A DNA stretch of 64,000 nucleotides from Caryophanales bacterium UBA5026 (GTDB taxonomy: Bacteria > Bacillota_I > Bacilli_A > RF39 > UBA660), in contig DICM01000019.1 in assembly GCA_002416285.1 (NCBI GenBank), positions 1 to 64,000 on the forward strand, written 5' to 3'. The position numbers were made by a program, and so were the translations under genes. Under the pieces are notes generated by a model. That model did not search any database. It was not told where the DNA came from and was given only the letters and a program-made list of their open reading frames with translations. Within the stretch, counting starts at the first letter, position 1; the number at the start of each line of letters is the position of its first letter. Below are positions 9,678-16,525 of this stretch, one piece after another.

Positions 9678-10173
9678 ACTATTTTTAAAAAGTATTTCCA
9701 AGGTAAATTTTGCTGTTCTTATTGTTGGAACAATGGTGTTATTGCAATTAGTTAATCTTGATAGCGATATTTTAACGATTTCCTATATCAATAATTACAT
9801 CCCACTAATATTAAACAATATTTATATTTGGATAATATATGAAAGAATTAATCGAATTAATTTAGTTTACGATAAAATTGTATGTCGTATTTCTAAAGAT
9901 AAACTGACGATAGGATATTTTTTCTATGTGGTTATCACAATTATTCTTTATCATATATTAATTTATGGTTCTGTTATTTTAAAAATCGGGTTTCAATCTT
10001 CCGAATTACGACCATTCTTATTCTTTTTGTTTCTTAATTTTTCCTCACTTTTTATACAGGAGTTAATCAGTTCATTTATGGTCGGAAATTGTAGATTAAA
10101 TAAAATTGTTGTAATTCCAGTTTTAATTAATTTGATATTTCATTATGTTATAATTCCAGGATTAACAAATTAA
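9670..10173 (+). CDS. Small membrane protein, probable transporter subunit
   Basis: A 167-residue protein with about five hydrophobic segments. The GTG at 9670 is chosen because AAGGAG lies 7 bp before it; it overlaps the previous gene by 8 bp. No family recognised. Lies directly before the ABC ATPase. Confidence 0.5.
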   Translation: MGKLFLKSISKVNFAVLIVGTMVLLQLVNLDSDILTISYINNYIPLILNNIYIWIIYERINRINLVYDKIVCRISKDKLTIGYFFYVVITIILYHILIYGSVILKIGFQSSELRPFLFFLFLNFSSLFIQELISSFMVGNCRLNKIVVIPVLINLIFHYVIIPGLTN

Positions 10174-10195
10174 TTTTATAGAAGAGGTGTTTCAT

Positions 10196-10801
10196 ATGAT
10201 TGAATTAAAAAATATATCAAAAAAATTTGGAAAACATACTATTTTTGAAAATGTTAATTTAAAAATAAAAGAAGGACAGTTAATTCATTTGCAAGGAATT
10301 AATGGAAGTGGAAAATCTACCTTATTTAAAATTATTTGTGATATTATGGAGCCAACATCTGGCGAAGTAGTGAAAAGAAAAGATTTACACATTGGAGCAG
10401 TAATTGAAAATTCGGGGTTTATTGAAAATGAGAATTTGGAATTTAATTTAAAATATTTATATAATTTAAAAAATAAATTTAACGAGCAAAAGGTAAAAAA
10501 ATTATGTTCTAATTTTCATCTAGATCTATATAGCAAAGAAAAATTAAAAAATTATTCTGTTGGAATGAGACAGAAGGTTGCTATTATCCAAGCGGTTATG
10601 GAAGATCAAGCTTTGATTTTACTGGATGAGCCAACAAGAGGGATTGATCAAGAGGGAATTATATCATTTTATGAACTATTAAAGTTATTAAAAGAAGAAA
10701 ATAAAACGATTATTATTGCATCACATGATTTAGAAAAAGAATTGCCATTTGATTTATTTTTAAAGCTAGAGAATCAGAAATTGATATGCGAAAAGAACTA
10801 A
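10196..10801 (+). CDS. ABC transporter ATP-binding protein
   Basis: A 201-residue nucleotide-binding domain of the ABC-2 exporter class (CcmA-like). Walker A GINGSGKST lies at about 34-42, the signature is the divergent YSVGMRQK, Walker B is LILLDEPTRGID and the switch His is in IASHDLE. The ATG at 10196 follows AGAGGTG. It should energise the adjacent membrane proteins (8856-10173, 10786-11271). The 3' end overlaps the next gene by 16 bp. Confidence 0.85.
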   Translation: MIELKNISKKFGKHTIFENVNLKIKEGQLIHLQGINGSGKSTLFKIICDIMEPTSGEVVKRKDLHIGAVIENSGFIENENLEFNLKYLYNLKNKFNEQKVKKLCSNFHLDLYSKEKLKNYSVGMRQKVAIIQAVMEDQALILLDEPTRGIDQEGIISFYELLKLLKEENKTIIIASHDLEKELPFDLFLKLENQKLICEKN

Positions 10802-11271
10802 AACAATTTTTCAAATGGGGAATATACTTTTCTATATTAGGTTTTCTTTTATTATATATAAGTAAAGGAGGACCAGAATTCTATTTTCGTATAAAATATG
10901 GAATATCAAAAAGAAGTATTGAGATAATGTGGAGCATATTATTTTCTTTTTCATTTCTAGAATATTTTTTTGACTGTTTTTATTTTTACGTTCTCAGTAG
11001 AAATCAGATTATTGTTCGGATAGGTAGAATTGCTTATTATCGATTGATTCAAAAACGTATTTTTCTTTGTGGCTTGTTTTTTCTGGTTTTTAATTTAATA
11101 CTAGATTTTTTTATTATTGAAAGTAGCCATTTAGATTATTTACTAGGAACAACCATGTTTATGATTATTCTGTTTCTTTTGTTGCCCAAGAGAAGAGAGT
11201 ACACAATGGAATTACTAATATCCTTAATACTATCTTTTGTCGTTAGGTTAATGTTGTATCATTTATTTTAG
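10786..11271 (+). CDS. Small multi-pass membrane protein of the ABC locus
   Basis: A 161-residue protein with about four hydrophobic segments. It starts inside the end of the ATPase gene and has only a poor ribosome site, so expression is probably coupled. No family recognised; inferred to be a further membrane component of the exporter. Confidence 0.45.
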   Translation: MRKELKQFFKWGIYFSILGFLLLYISKGGPEFYFRIKYGISKRSIEIMWSILFSFSFLEYFFDCFYFYVLSRNQIIVRIGRIAYYRLIQKRIFLCGLFFLVFNLILDFFIIESSHLDYLLGTTMFMIILFLLLPKRREYTMELLISLILSFVVRLMLYHLF

Positions 11272-11280
11272 ACGTATTGA

Positions 11281-11307
11281 AAAAGGAACAGGATAATTGT
11301 TCCTTTT
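11281..11307. terminator. Bidirectional terminator between convergent units
   Basis: A 10-bp stem (11281-11290 with 11298-11307) and a 7-nt loop, with A and T runs on the two sides, serves the ABC locus (+) and the DUF5131-like gene (-), whose stop codon lies in the stem. Confidence 0.7.
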
Positions 11308-12010
11308 ATGTATTAATATTTTTTTCTTTTGCAAGTCTACATAAATCTCTCGTCTTTAAGTAGTATATTTTGCCATCATCAATAAAATGAGTCCCACATT
11401 GTCGGAATTCAAATTTAGTATGTTGTCTTTGACATTGATTTCTAATGTTTAATACCCAATCATAATTGAGTGGTCTAGCATTATAATCGGATTCTCCACC
11501 GACAACAACTAATTCGATGTTATCTAAATATTTTTCTATTTGAATGTTTTCTAAAAGTGGTTGAGCAGTAATACATTTATGTTTAATTGGAAGACTTTTA
11601 AATATGGATAACCGATAGTCAGCATTTTTTTGATTTTCAATCGTACAACAGACAATGACATTATCATAGCCATCGTTCCAATCATCTGGAATGCAATTCA
11701 TAAAACGCTCTATTCTTTTGGTGAGAAATAAAAAATTCAAATCTGATCGTTCCTTTATCATTTCCCAACATTCATTTCTCCACTTATCCGCATCCTCAAT
11801 CAAAAAATCAGTAGAAAAACAGAGATAAACAATTCCTGATTTTATTTTATATTCACCATTTTTCAACTTTTCCACTGGTTTGTAGAAGTCTTTGGTCTTT
11901 ATAACATTATTTGTGTCTAGATTTCGTTTGAAATCTCCCTTATGAATATAGCAGAACTTACATCCTTCACTATATTTCTTGCACCCTCTCCATGGATTCC
12001 ACATTGCCAT
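11306..12010 (-). CDS. Phage Gp37/Gp68 family (DUF5131-like) protein
   Basis: A 234-residue protein recognised by its N-terminal MWNPWRGC start and the cysteine cluster CKKYSEGCKFCY (about residues 10-22), where the last three cysteines resemble a metal or radical-SAM-like cluster site. Further family features are the TKRIERF segment (about 97) and VVGGESD (about 168). The reaction is not established. It is encoded 9 bp after an ASCH-like gene on the same strand, and the pair forms a two-gene unit. The start could also be the ATG two codons further in. Confidence 0.75.
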   Translation of the reverse strand: MAMWNPWRGCKKYSEGCKFCYIHKGDFKRNLDTNNVIKTKDFYKPVEKLKNGEYKIKSGIVYLCFSTDFLIEDADKWRNECWEMIKERSDLNFLFLTKRIERFMNCIPDDWNDGYDNVIVCCTIENQKNADYRLSIFKSLPIKHKCITAQPLLENIQIEKYLDNIELVVVGGESDYNARPLNYDWVLNIRNQCQRQHTKFEFRQCGTHFIDDGKIYYLKTRDLCRLAKEKNINT

Positions 12011-12019
12011 AATTAATAC

Positions 12020-12472
12020 CTAAAATTTTGATTTCTCGTAGTTGTAAGGAATGCTAGTTCCTACTACGACGTCTTCAATTTTTTCAATAATTAGCCAATC
12101 ATCCATATTATTTTGATGATCAAAGTCTAAAGGCTCAATTTTTTCTACTTCATGAAACTCAACCAAACATAAACATTTTTTATGCCATCTATCTTTTTGC
12201 TTCTCCGTCAATAGCAACTTATCATTATTTTCTTCTATTATTTTTGTTATTTCATCATCAATAAGTTTTATAAAATTAGATACATTCTCTACTACTGCTT
12301 TAGCTGTTATTTTTTTTGTTCCTTTTTCCATAAAATATAAAATTTCATTTTCAAAAACTCGACTGTGTGGTATTTTTCGACCAGCAGCTCCGCGAATGAT
12401 CATTGTTTTGCTTCCATCCAAAATTCTATTTATTTCTTTTGATTGGTCATCACAATAAACTAAATGAACCAT
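12020..12472 (-). CDS. ASCH/PUA-like fold protein
   Basis: A 150-residue protein. The pattern of an early IIRGAAGRKIP loop (about residues 25-36), a FENEILYFME beta segment and repeated short beta strands (KKITAKAVVENV) resembles ASCH or EVE domains, which bind RNA or modified nucleotides. Strong AAGGAGGAA ribosome site. It leads the two-gene unit with the DUF5131-like protein. Family call is by pattern, so moderate. Confidence 0.5.
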   Translation of the reverse strand: MVHLVYCDDQSKEINRILDGSKTMIIRGAAGRKIPHSRVFENEILYFMEKGTKKITAKAVVENVSNFIKLIDDEITKIIEENNDKLLLTEKQKDRWHKKCLCLVEFHEVEKIEPLDFDHQNNMDDWLIIEKIEDVVVGTSIPYNYEKSKF

Positions 12473-12498
12473 ATTGTTCCTCCTTATTCAATAATCTT

Positions 12499-12527
12499 AT
12501 TGTAACATAATAATATCCACCTCACAA
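12499..12527 (-). promoter_or_regulatory. SigA-type promoter of the ASCH-DUF5131 pair
   Basis: On the minus strand TTGTGA (12527-12522), a 17-bp spacer and TACAAT (12504-12499) lie 27 bp before the start codon. Confidence 0.55.
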
Positions 12528-12614
12528 TAAAAACGCGAACATATGTGTTTAAAAAATCTTTCTCTTCATATATTCAATTCCAAAAACTCTTTACACTAAC
12601 CCCAATATTTTAAA

Positions 12615-12642
12615 TTTGACTTTTTTTATATTTTAATATAAT
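12615..12642 (+). promoter_or_regulatory. Possible promoter of the small-protein pair
   Basis: TTTGAC at 12615-12620 and TATAAT at 12637-12642 with a 16-bp spacer precede the gene at 12673. Confidence 0.4.
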
Positions 12643-12672
12643 TATAGTACATTACTTGAGGGGGGATATGTT

Positions 12673-13008
12673 ATGTCAAGTGACAATAATGAAAAGAAGA
12701 GGTTTATTACTAATATTAGAGAAATGACTAATGATGAAAAGCTAAATTTAGGAGTCGAAGGCTTATGCTACGTTATAGGTGCAGTCGCTTTTGGTCTGGG
12801 TGTAGCAATGTTTATTGAGGGAGATTATGTTGGTACTATGATTTCAGGAATCCAAGTAGCAAGTTTTGGACTCTCTAGTCGTGTTCTTAGATCCAGTCGA
12901 AATATAAGTAAAATGAATAGAGAAACCATGCAAATAAATAGGCAAACAAATCAAATTTTAAATGATTTAGGTCAGCAGAAAACCAAGACAATGCAGAAAG
13001 ATAAATAG
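12673..13008 (+). CDS. Small membrane protein of unknown function
   Basis: A 111-residue protein with a polar N-terminus, two hydrophobic segments (about residues 33-48 and 55-70) and a charged, Gln-rich C-terminal tail that may form a short coiled coil. A G-rich ribosome site (GAGGGGGGAT) precedes it. No family recognised. Followed after 6 bp by a DUF1292-like gene. Confidence 0.55.
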   Translation: MSSDNNEKKRFITNIREMTNDEKLNLGVEGLCYVIGAVAFGLGVAMFIEGDYVGTMISGIQVASFGLSSRVLRSSRNISKMNRETMQINRQTNQILNDLGQQKTKTMQKDK

Positions 13009-13014
13009 AAAAAT

Positions 13015-13290
13015 ATGTTAAATAAAGGTATGGCGGTAACTTTAGATGATGGTCAAGAATATGGTGTTATCGAAATAGAAACTGTTGATAATATTCAGTA
13101 TTGTTTGTTGATAAATATTAAAGATAAACAAGAAATTAAAATATGCAAAGTATCAAAAGAAGATTCTGGTATAGCTCTTATTGAACTTGAAAATGATGAG
13201 TTAACAAAAATATATCCAAAATTTTATGTGAAAGCCAAAAAATATTTAAAGAGTCTTGAAATAGACACAACAAACCAATTTGAAGGGTAA
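13015..13290 (+). CDS. DUF1292-like small acidic protein
   Basis: A 91-residue protein with the short beta pattern of DUF1292 proteins: VTLDDGQEYGVIEIE, then a QYCLLINI strand and an acidic end. No catalytic motif. The ATG at 13015 is 6 bp after the preceding stop with a weak ribosome site; an internal ATG at 13030 is an alternative. Confidence 0.5.
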   Translation: MLNKGMAVTLDDGQEYGVIEIETVDNIQYCLLINIKDKQEIKICKVSKEDSGIALIELENDELTKIYPKFYVKAKKYLKSLEIDTTNQFEG

Positions 13291-13310
13291 TAATATCCCT
13301 TCTTTTTTAT
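13282..13310 (+). terminator. Terminator after the DUF1292-like gene
   Basis: GAAGGG (13282-13287) pairs with CCCTTC (13297-13302) and is followed by T6. It overlaps the stop codon. Confidence 0.7.
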
Positions 13311-13484
13311 TGCCACATAAAAAAGTCATATTTATACCGCAATGGAAGAGCACGGCAAAGTTTATGAATCCAATCTGATTTATTCTATAATGGATAATCT
13401 ATTAAATGATGTTTTCTAGTCTCATTGGTATATATGAATTATAATTATTTTTCTTCAAATAAATTAGGAGATATTTAATTTAAC
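13311..13484. other. Intergenic stretch, possible gene remnant
   Basis: No intact gene is visible. A 25-codon open stretch starting with ATG at about 13342 and ending in TAG at about 13420 has no good ribosome site and may be a scrap of a lost gene. Nothing else is recognised. Confidence 0.25.
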
Positions 13485-13510
13485 AAAAAACTAACTATCT
13501 CTAGTTAGTT
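13485..13510 (-). terminator. Terminator of tRNA-Ala
   Basis: On the minus strand AACTAACTA (13510-13502), loop GAGA and TAGTTAGTT (13497-13489) are followed by T's. It lies 12 bp after the tRNA. Confidence 0.75.
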
Positions 13511-13521
13511 AAATTTTAATA

Positions 13522-13598
13522 TGGTGGAGAATAAGGGATTCGAACCCTTGACCCCCTGCGTGCAGGGCAGGTGCTCTAGCCAGCTGAGCTAATTCCCC
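13522..13598 (-). tRNA. tRNA-Ala (anticodon TGC), encoded CCA
   Basis: The cloverleaf folds: acceptor GGGGAAT/ATTCTCC with a G3-U70 wobble (the alanine identity element), D arm GCTC/GAGC, anticodon stem CCTGC/GCAGG, and a T arm AAGGG-TTCGAAT-CCCTT. The encoded 3' CCA lies at 13524-13522. The anticodon loop reads CCTGCAC, so position 33 is C, not the near-universal U. The CCTGC of the 5' stem is repeated directly in the loop. Confidence 0.9.
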
Positions 13599-13751
13599 AA
13601 TTTGCTGACAACGTATTGATTATAGCATAGCTCCTTTTTAATTGTCAACTCCTTTTTCGTTAAATTTAAAAATTAATAGAAAGAAATATATATAACAAAA
13701 TAGTCATGATATCTAGAATATAGTATGCTAAAATTATCATAAGGTGATGAG

Positions 13752-14447
13752 ATGAAAAAACTAATTCGGGATATAATTATTATTCTATGTAGCTTTATAA
13801 TTAGTATCCTAACATTCTTTTCTGGTATCAAACTTTATATGTATGTTAATACTAAAAACTTTATTTATGAATTAGAAGAATTAAATAAAACATATGATTA
13901 CGTAATTGTACCAGGAGCACAGATCAAGAAAAATGGCCCGACCAAAGTATTAAAAGATCGTTTAGACATGGCAGTTATGCTCTACCAAAAAGAAGTTTCA
14001 AGGAAGATTATTGTATCAGGAGCTTATGAAAAGTCTTTAAAAAAATATGAATCTGAAACTATGAAAGAATATTTAATAGAACAAGGAATTCCTAGCAATG
14101 TAATTATTGAAGATAGAGCTGGAGTAACTACATATGATACGATGATTCGAGTCTATAATTTCGCTAAAGATCAAACTGCTATTATCAGCACTCAAACAAT
14201 GTATGCATCAAGAAGTATTTATTTGGCCCATCAGGTAGGTTTAAAAGCCGATGCTGTAACTTCTGATTTAACTTATAAAAATCAAAATCTATTCGCTTAT
14301 ATTCGGGAATTTTTTGCTCCAACCAAAGCATTCTATTATGGTGAAATTTTAAATCCATTACCAAAATGTTCTCTAGATAATTGTCCTTTCATCATAGAAA
14401 AACCGCTAGCATGCGGTTTTATTTGTTTACCAATCGGTATAAATTAA
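13752..14447 (+). CDS. SanA/YdcF-like (DUF218) membrane-anchored protein
   Basis: A 231-residue protein with one N-terminal membrane segment (about 8-28) and a DUF218 domain: YDYVIVPGAQIK, KDRLDMAV, KIIVSGA, ESETMKEYLIEQGIP, ED.AGVTTYDTM and a FAPTKAFYYGE segment. Related SanA/ElyC proteins act in envelope integrity. The reading frame continues 14 or so residues beyond the usual family end and through a terminator hairpin (14399-14420), stopping inside the 3' end of the convergent phosphoesterase gene, with a 29-bp overlap; the original stop may have been lost. Confidence 0.8.
   Translation: MKKLIRDIIIILCSFIISILTFFSGIKLYMYVNTKNFIYELEELNKTYDYVIVPGAQIKKNGPTKVLKDRLDMAVMLYQKEVSRKIIVSGAYEKSLKKYESETMKEYLIEQGIPSNVIIEDRAGVTTYDTMIRVYNFAKDQTAIISTQTMYASRSIYLAHQVGLKADAVTSDLTYKNQNLFAYIREFFAPTKAFYYGEILNPLPKCSLDNCPFIIEKPLACGFICLPIGIN
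14399..14420. terminator. Bidirectional terminator inside overlapping gene ends
   Basis: AAAACCGC (14399-14406) pairs with GCGGTTTT (14413-14420) around TAGCAT. It lies within the SanA-like coding frame and at the end of the convergent gene. Confidence 0.6.
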
Positions 14448-15309
14448 AAGATGGACGATTGTTAAAACGGAACTTCATGTCAGTTGTACCGATTCCACTA
14501 GATACAAATAATTTAGTATGATCTATTTGATAAAAAGCATTTGGATATTTCTTTGCCCCCTGTGAGGTAAACAGACCACCTAAGTAAGGAATACGAATTA
14601 ACCCACCATTGCTGTGTCCAGCTAAAGCTAAGTCAAAATAAGAAAGATCAACATCACCAACATAATCTGGCTCATGGAGGAGCAAAATTCTATAAGATGG
14701 CTTAATTGCATCCTCTCCAAGTGAATTTAAATAATCAATCGTGGAAGCAATTCGTTTATCAATTGTTTCACTTGCTTTTAAATTTGAATTTAATCCAGCG
14801 ATCAATAACGGAATATTATTTTCTTTGTATACTAAATCATAGGTATCAGTTAAAATATTAAAATTACTATTGGAAAGCACTACTGAGAAGCGGTCTTGAT
14901 CCTGATCACCGGCAACCGCATATTTTCCAATTGTCGCATTCATATTTTGAAATGCTTCTGTTAAAGCCTCTAAATCTGAATTTTCAACTTTCGCATTTTT
15001 ATCAATTAAATCACCAGTAAAAACGATAATATCAGGTTTTGTTAAATTTACTTTTTCTGTCAATTCTTTTAGATCATCTTTTGAAAATGTTGTACCATAA
15101 TGAAGATCAGAAAGATGAGCGATTTTAATACCGTAGAAATTATCAGATAGTTTCGAATCTACAATTCGGTACTCTTTAATAATTAATCCTTTGGTAGCAA
15201 CAAATCTACTATATAGTAAAAGAATTAGAATGATGATGAACAAAATAAAGAATATGAAGAAAAATCTTTTTAACCATTTATGATTCTTTTTACTTTCTAT
15301 TTCTTTCAT
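14419..15309 (-). CDS. Membrane-anchored calcineurin-type metallophosphoesterase (YkuE/YaeI-like)
   Basis: A 296-residue protein: N-terminal membrane anchor (about 13-33), then a metallophosphoesterase domain. Motif I is HLSDLHYG and motif II is FTGDLID, both canonical. Motif III, usually GNHD, reads GDQD, the LLHEPDY histidine is kept, and motif V, usually GHTHGGQ, reads GHSNGG. Two metal or catalytic positions are therefore changed, so activity may be altered. Strong AGGAGGT ribosome site; lies 51 bp after the CPBP gene on the same strand. Confidence 0.8.
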   Translation of the reverse strand: MKEIESKKNHKWLKRFFFIFFILFIIILILLLYSRFVATKGLIIKEYRIVDSKLSDNFYGIKIAHLSDLHYGTTFSKDDLKELTEKVNLTKPDIIVFTGDLIDKNAKVENSDLEALTEAFQNMNATIGKYAVAGDQDQDRFSVVLSNSNFNILTDTYDLVYKENNIPLLIAGLNSNLKASETIDKRIASTIDYLNSLGEDAIKPSYRILLLHEPDYVGDVDLSYFDLALAGHSNGGLIRIPYLGGLFTSQGAKKYPNAFYQIDHTKLFVSSGIGTTDMKFRFNNRPSFNLYRLVNK

Positions 15310-15360
15310 AGTGACCTCCTATTTTTTCCATTATATCATGAAAAAAGATGAACAAGTCAT

Positions 15361-16077
15361 CTATCCGAAAAATAATAATACAAATTGTAAAGCCATTAGA
15401 ATGCCATTATGCATAAAATGGAATCCCATTGAAACAAAAATATTATCTGTTTTCGCAAGCATATATGCAAATACAATACCAGGAGTACAATAAGGAATTA
15501 AATAGAATAAATCAAATGTGGAGTTCATGGATAATACGACATGCATCCCACCAAATACAATTCCTGATACTAATATAAACAATATTTTATTTGGAATTAA
15601 ATTACGAATACCTTGACGGAATAGTAACTCTTCAACAACTGGCGCGATAAATACAGCGGAAAAATAAACATAAAAAGGATTAATTCCAAATGCATCACGA
15701 ATTGTTTTTTCGTTATTTGGAAGTTGTCCATTAGCTATACTACTTAAAATCATATTGCTAAGCATCATAATTGCTAAAGCAATTAGCCAATATTTTAAAT
15801 ATTCTCCATAATACTCTTTATGATGTTCTTTTAAATCTTTAAAATCCTGTTCCAGCTTTTTATGGAATAAAAGCATAATACTAGTTAATAATAAAACATT
15901 GCACATTACCATATAGAAGATTTTAACGCCACTATTTAAGGTATCGACATCTAGACCAAATAACGTTAAAAATGGTTCTTCAAAAATAGAAATACCAAAA
16001 TAAATTAGAAAAGCGATAAGAGCAATTCCAGCATTCTTTATATATGCTTCAGTAGTGATTTTAGATTTGTCCTTCAT
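15361..16077 (-). CDS. CPBP-family intramembrane metalloprotease
   Basis: A 238-residue polytopic membrane protein with the Abi/CPBP motifs: EELLFRQGI (EExxxR), a following GGMHVVLS histidine segment and FHFMHNG near the C-terminus. These supply the glutamates and histidines of the type II CAAX protease fold. The family acts in prenyl-protein processing or bacteriocin self-protection; the substrate here is unknown. AGGAGATGG precedes the start. Confidence 0.85.
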   Translation of the reverse strand: MKDKSKITTEAYIKNAGIALIAFLIYFGISIFEEPFLTLFGLDVDTLNSGVKIFYMVMCNVLLLTSIMLLFHKKLEQDFKDLKEHHKEYYGEYLKYWLIALAIMMLSNMILSSIANGQLPNNEKTIRDAFGINPFYVYFSAVFIAPVVEELLFRQGIRNLIPNKILFILVSGIVFGGMHVVLSMNSTFDLFYLIPYCTPGIVFAYMLAKTDNIFVSMGFHFMHNGILMALQFVLLFFG

Positions 16078-16097
16078 ATTACCATCTCCTATTCTAC

Positions 16098-16106
16098 ATT
16101 ATAACA
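16098..16106 (-). promoter_or_regulatory. Extended -10 promoter of the CPBP-phosphoesterase unit
   Basis: On the minus strand TGTTATAAT (16106-16098) lies 20 bp before the CPBP start. Confidence 0.45.
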
Positions 16107-16198
16107 TGCAATATCAGAATTTGACTATAATTTTTATTAATCGTGTATTATAAAATCAAGAAAATATTATAAAAAAGGTGTTAAAATAGGAAAAAATA

Positions 16199-16250
16199 TG
16201 ATATACTAAGACTAGTTGATGCAAAAAAAGAGTGGGACAGCCCACTCTTT
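16199..16250 (+). promoter_or_regulatory. Promoter and leader hairpin of the rimP-nusA-infB operon
   Basis: TGATATACT at 16199-16207 is an extended -10. It is followed by a strong 10-bp hairpin (16227-16236 with 16241-16250, loop ACAG) that ends in only three T's, 20 bp before the rimP start. The weak T run suggests an attenuator or mRNA-protecting leader more than a full terminator. Confidence 0.5.
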
Positions 16251-16269
16251 CATTTAAAATGGAGGTATT

Positions 16270-16524
16270 ATGGAAATAGCAAAAACAGTTCGAGAACTAA
16301 TTGAACCAATTATTACAGAAAATCATTACCATCTAGAAAATGTCGAATATGTAAAAGAAGGAAAAGTTTATTTTCTAAGAGTTGTCATTTCGAAACAAGG
16401 TATTTTAGATGTTGAAGATTGTGTAACCGTTAGTCAACTAATTAATCCTATTCTTGATGAAAAGGATCCGATTGCCGAAAATTATATCTTGGACGTATGT
16501 TCAAAAGAGGGGGACAGTGAATAA
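16270..16524 (+). CDS. rimP: Ribosome maturation factor RimP, N-terminal domain only
   Basis: An 84-residue protein matching the N-terminal alpha/beta domain of RimP: VRELIEPIITEN, the FLRVVISKQG strand and VEDCVTVSQLINPILDEKDPI. RimP helps assemble the 30S subunit and is normally about 150 residues with a C-terminal SH3-like domain. Here it ends right after YILDVCSKEGDSE, where the family usually has an EVSSPG linker, and nusA begins 1 bp after the stop. There is no room for the missing domain, so it was deleted cleanly. GGAGG precedes the start. Confidence 0.8.
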   Translation: MEIAKTVRELIEPIITENHYHLENVEYVKEGKVYFLRVVISKQGILDVEDCVTVSQLINPILDEKDPIAENYILDVCSKEGDSE

Positions 16525-16525
16525 A

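Noticed and set aside
13342..13420. 25-codon open stretch between the DUF1292-like gene and tRNA-Ala
   Set aside because: No ribosome site, no recognisable product; listed only as a possible remnant.
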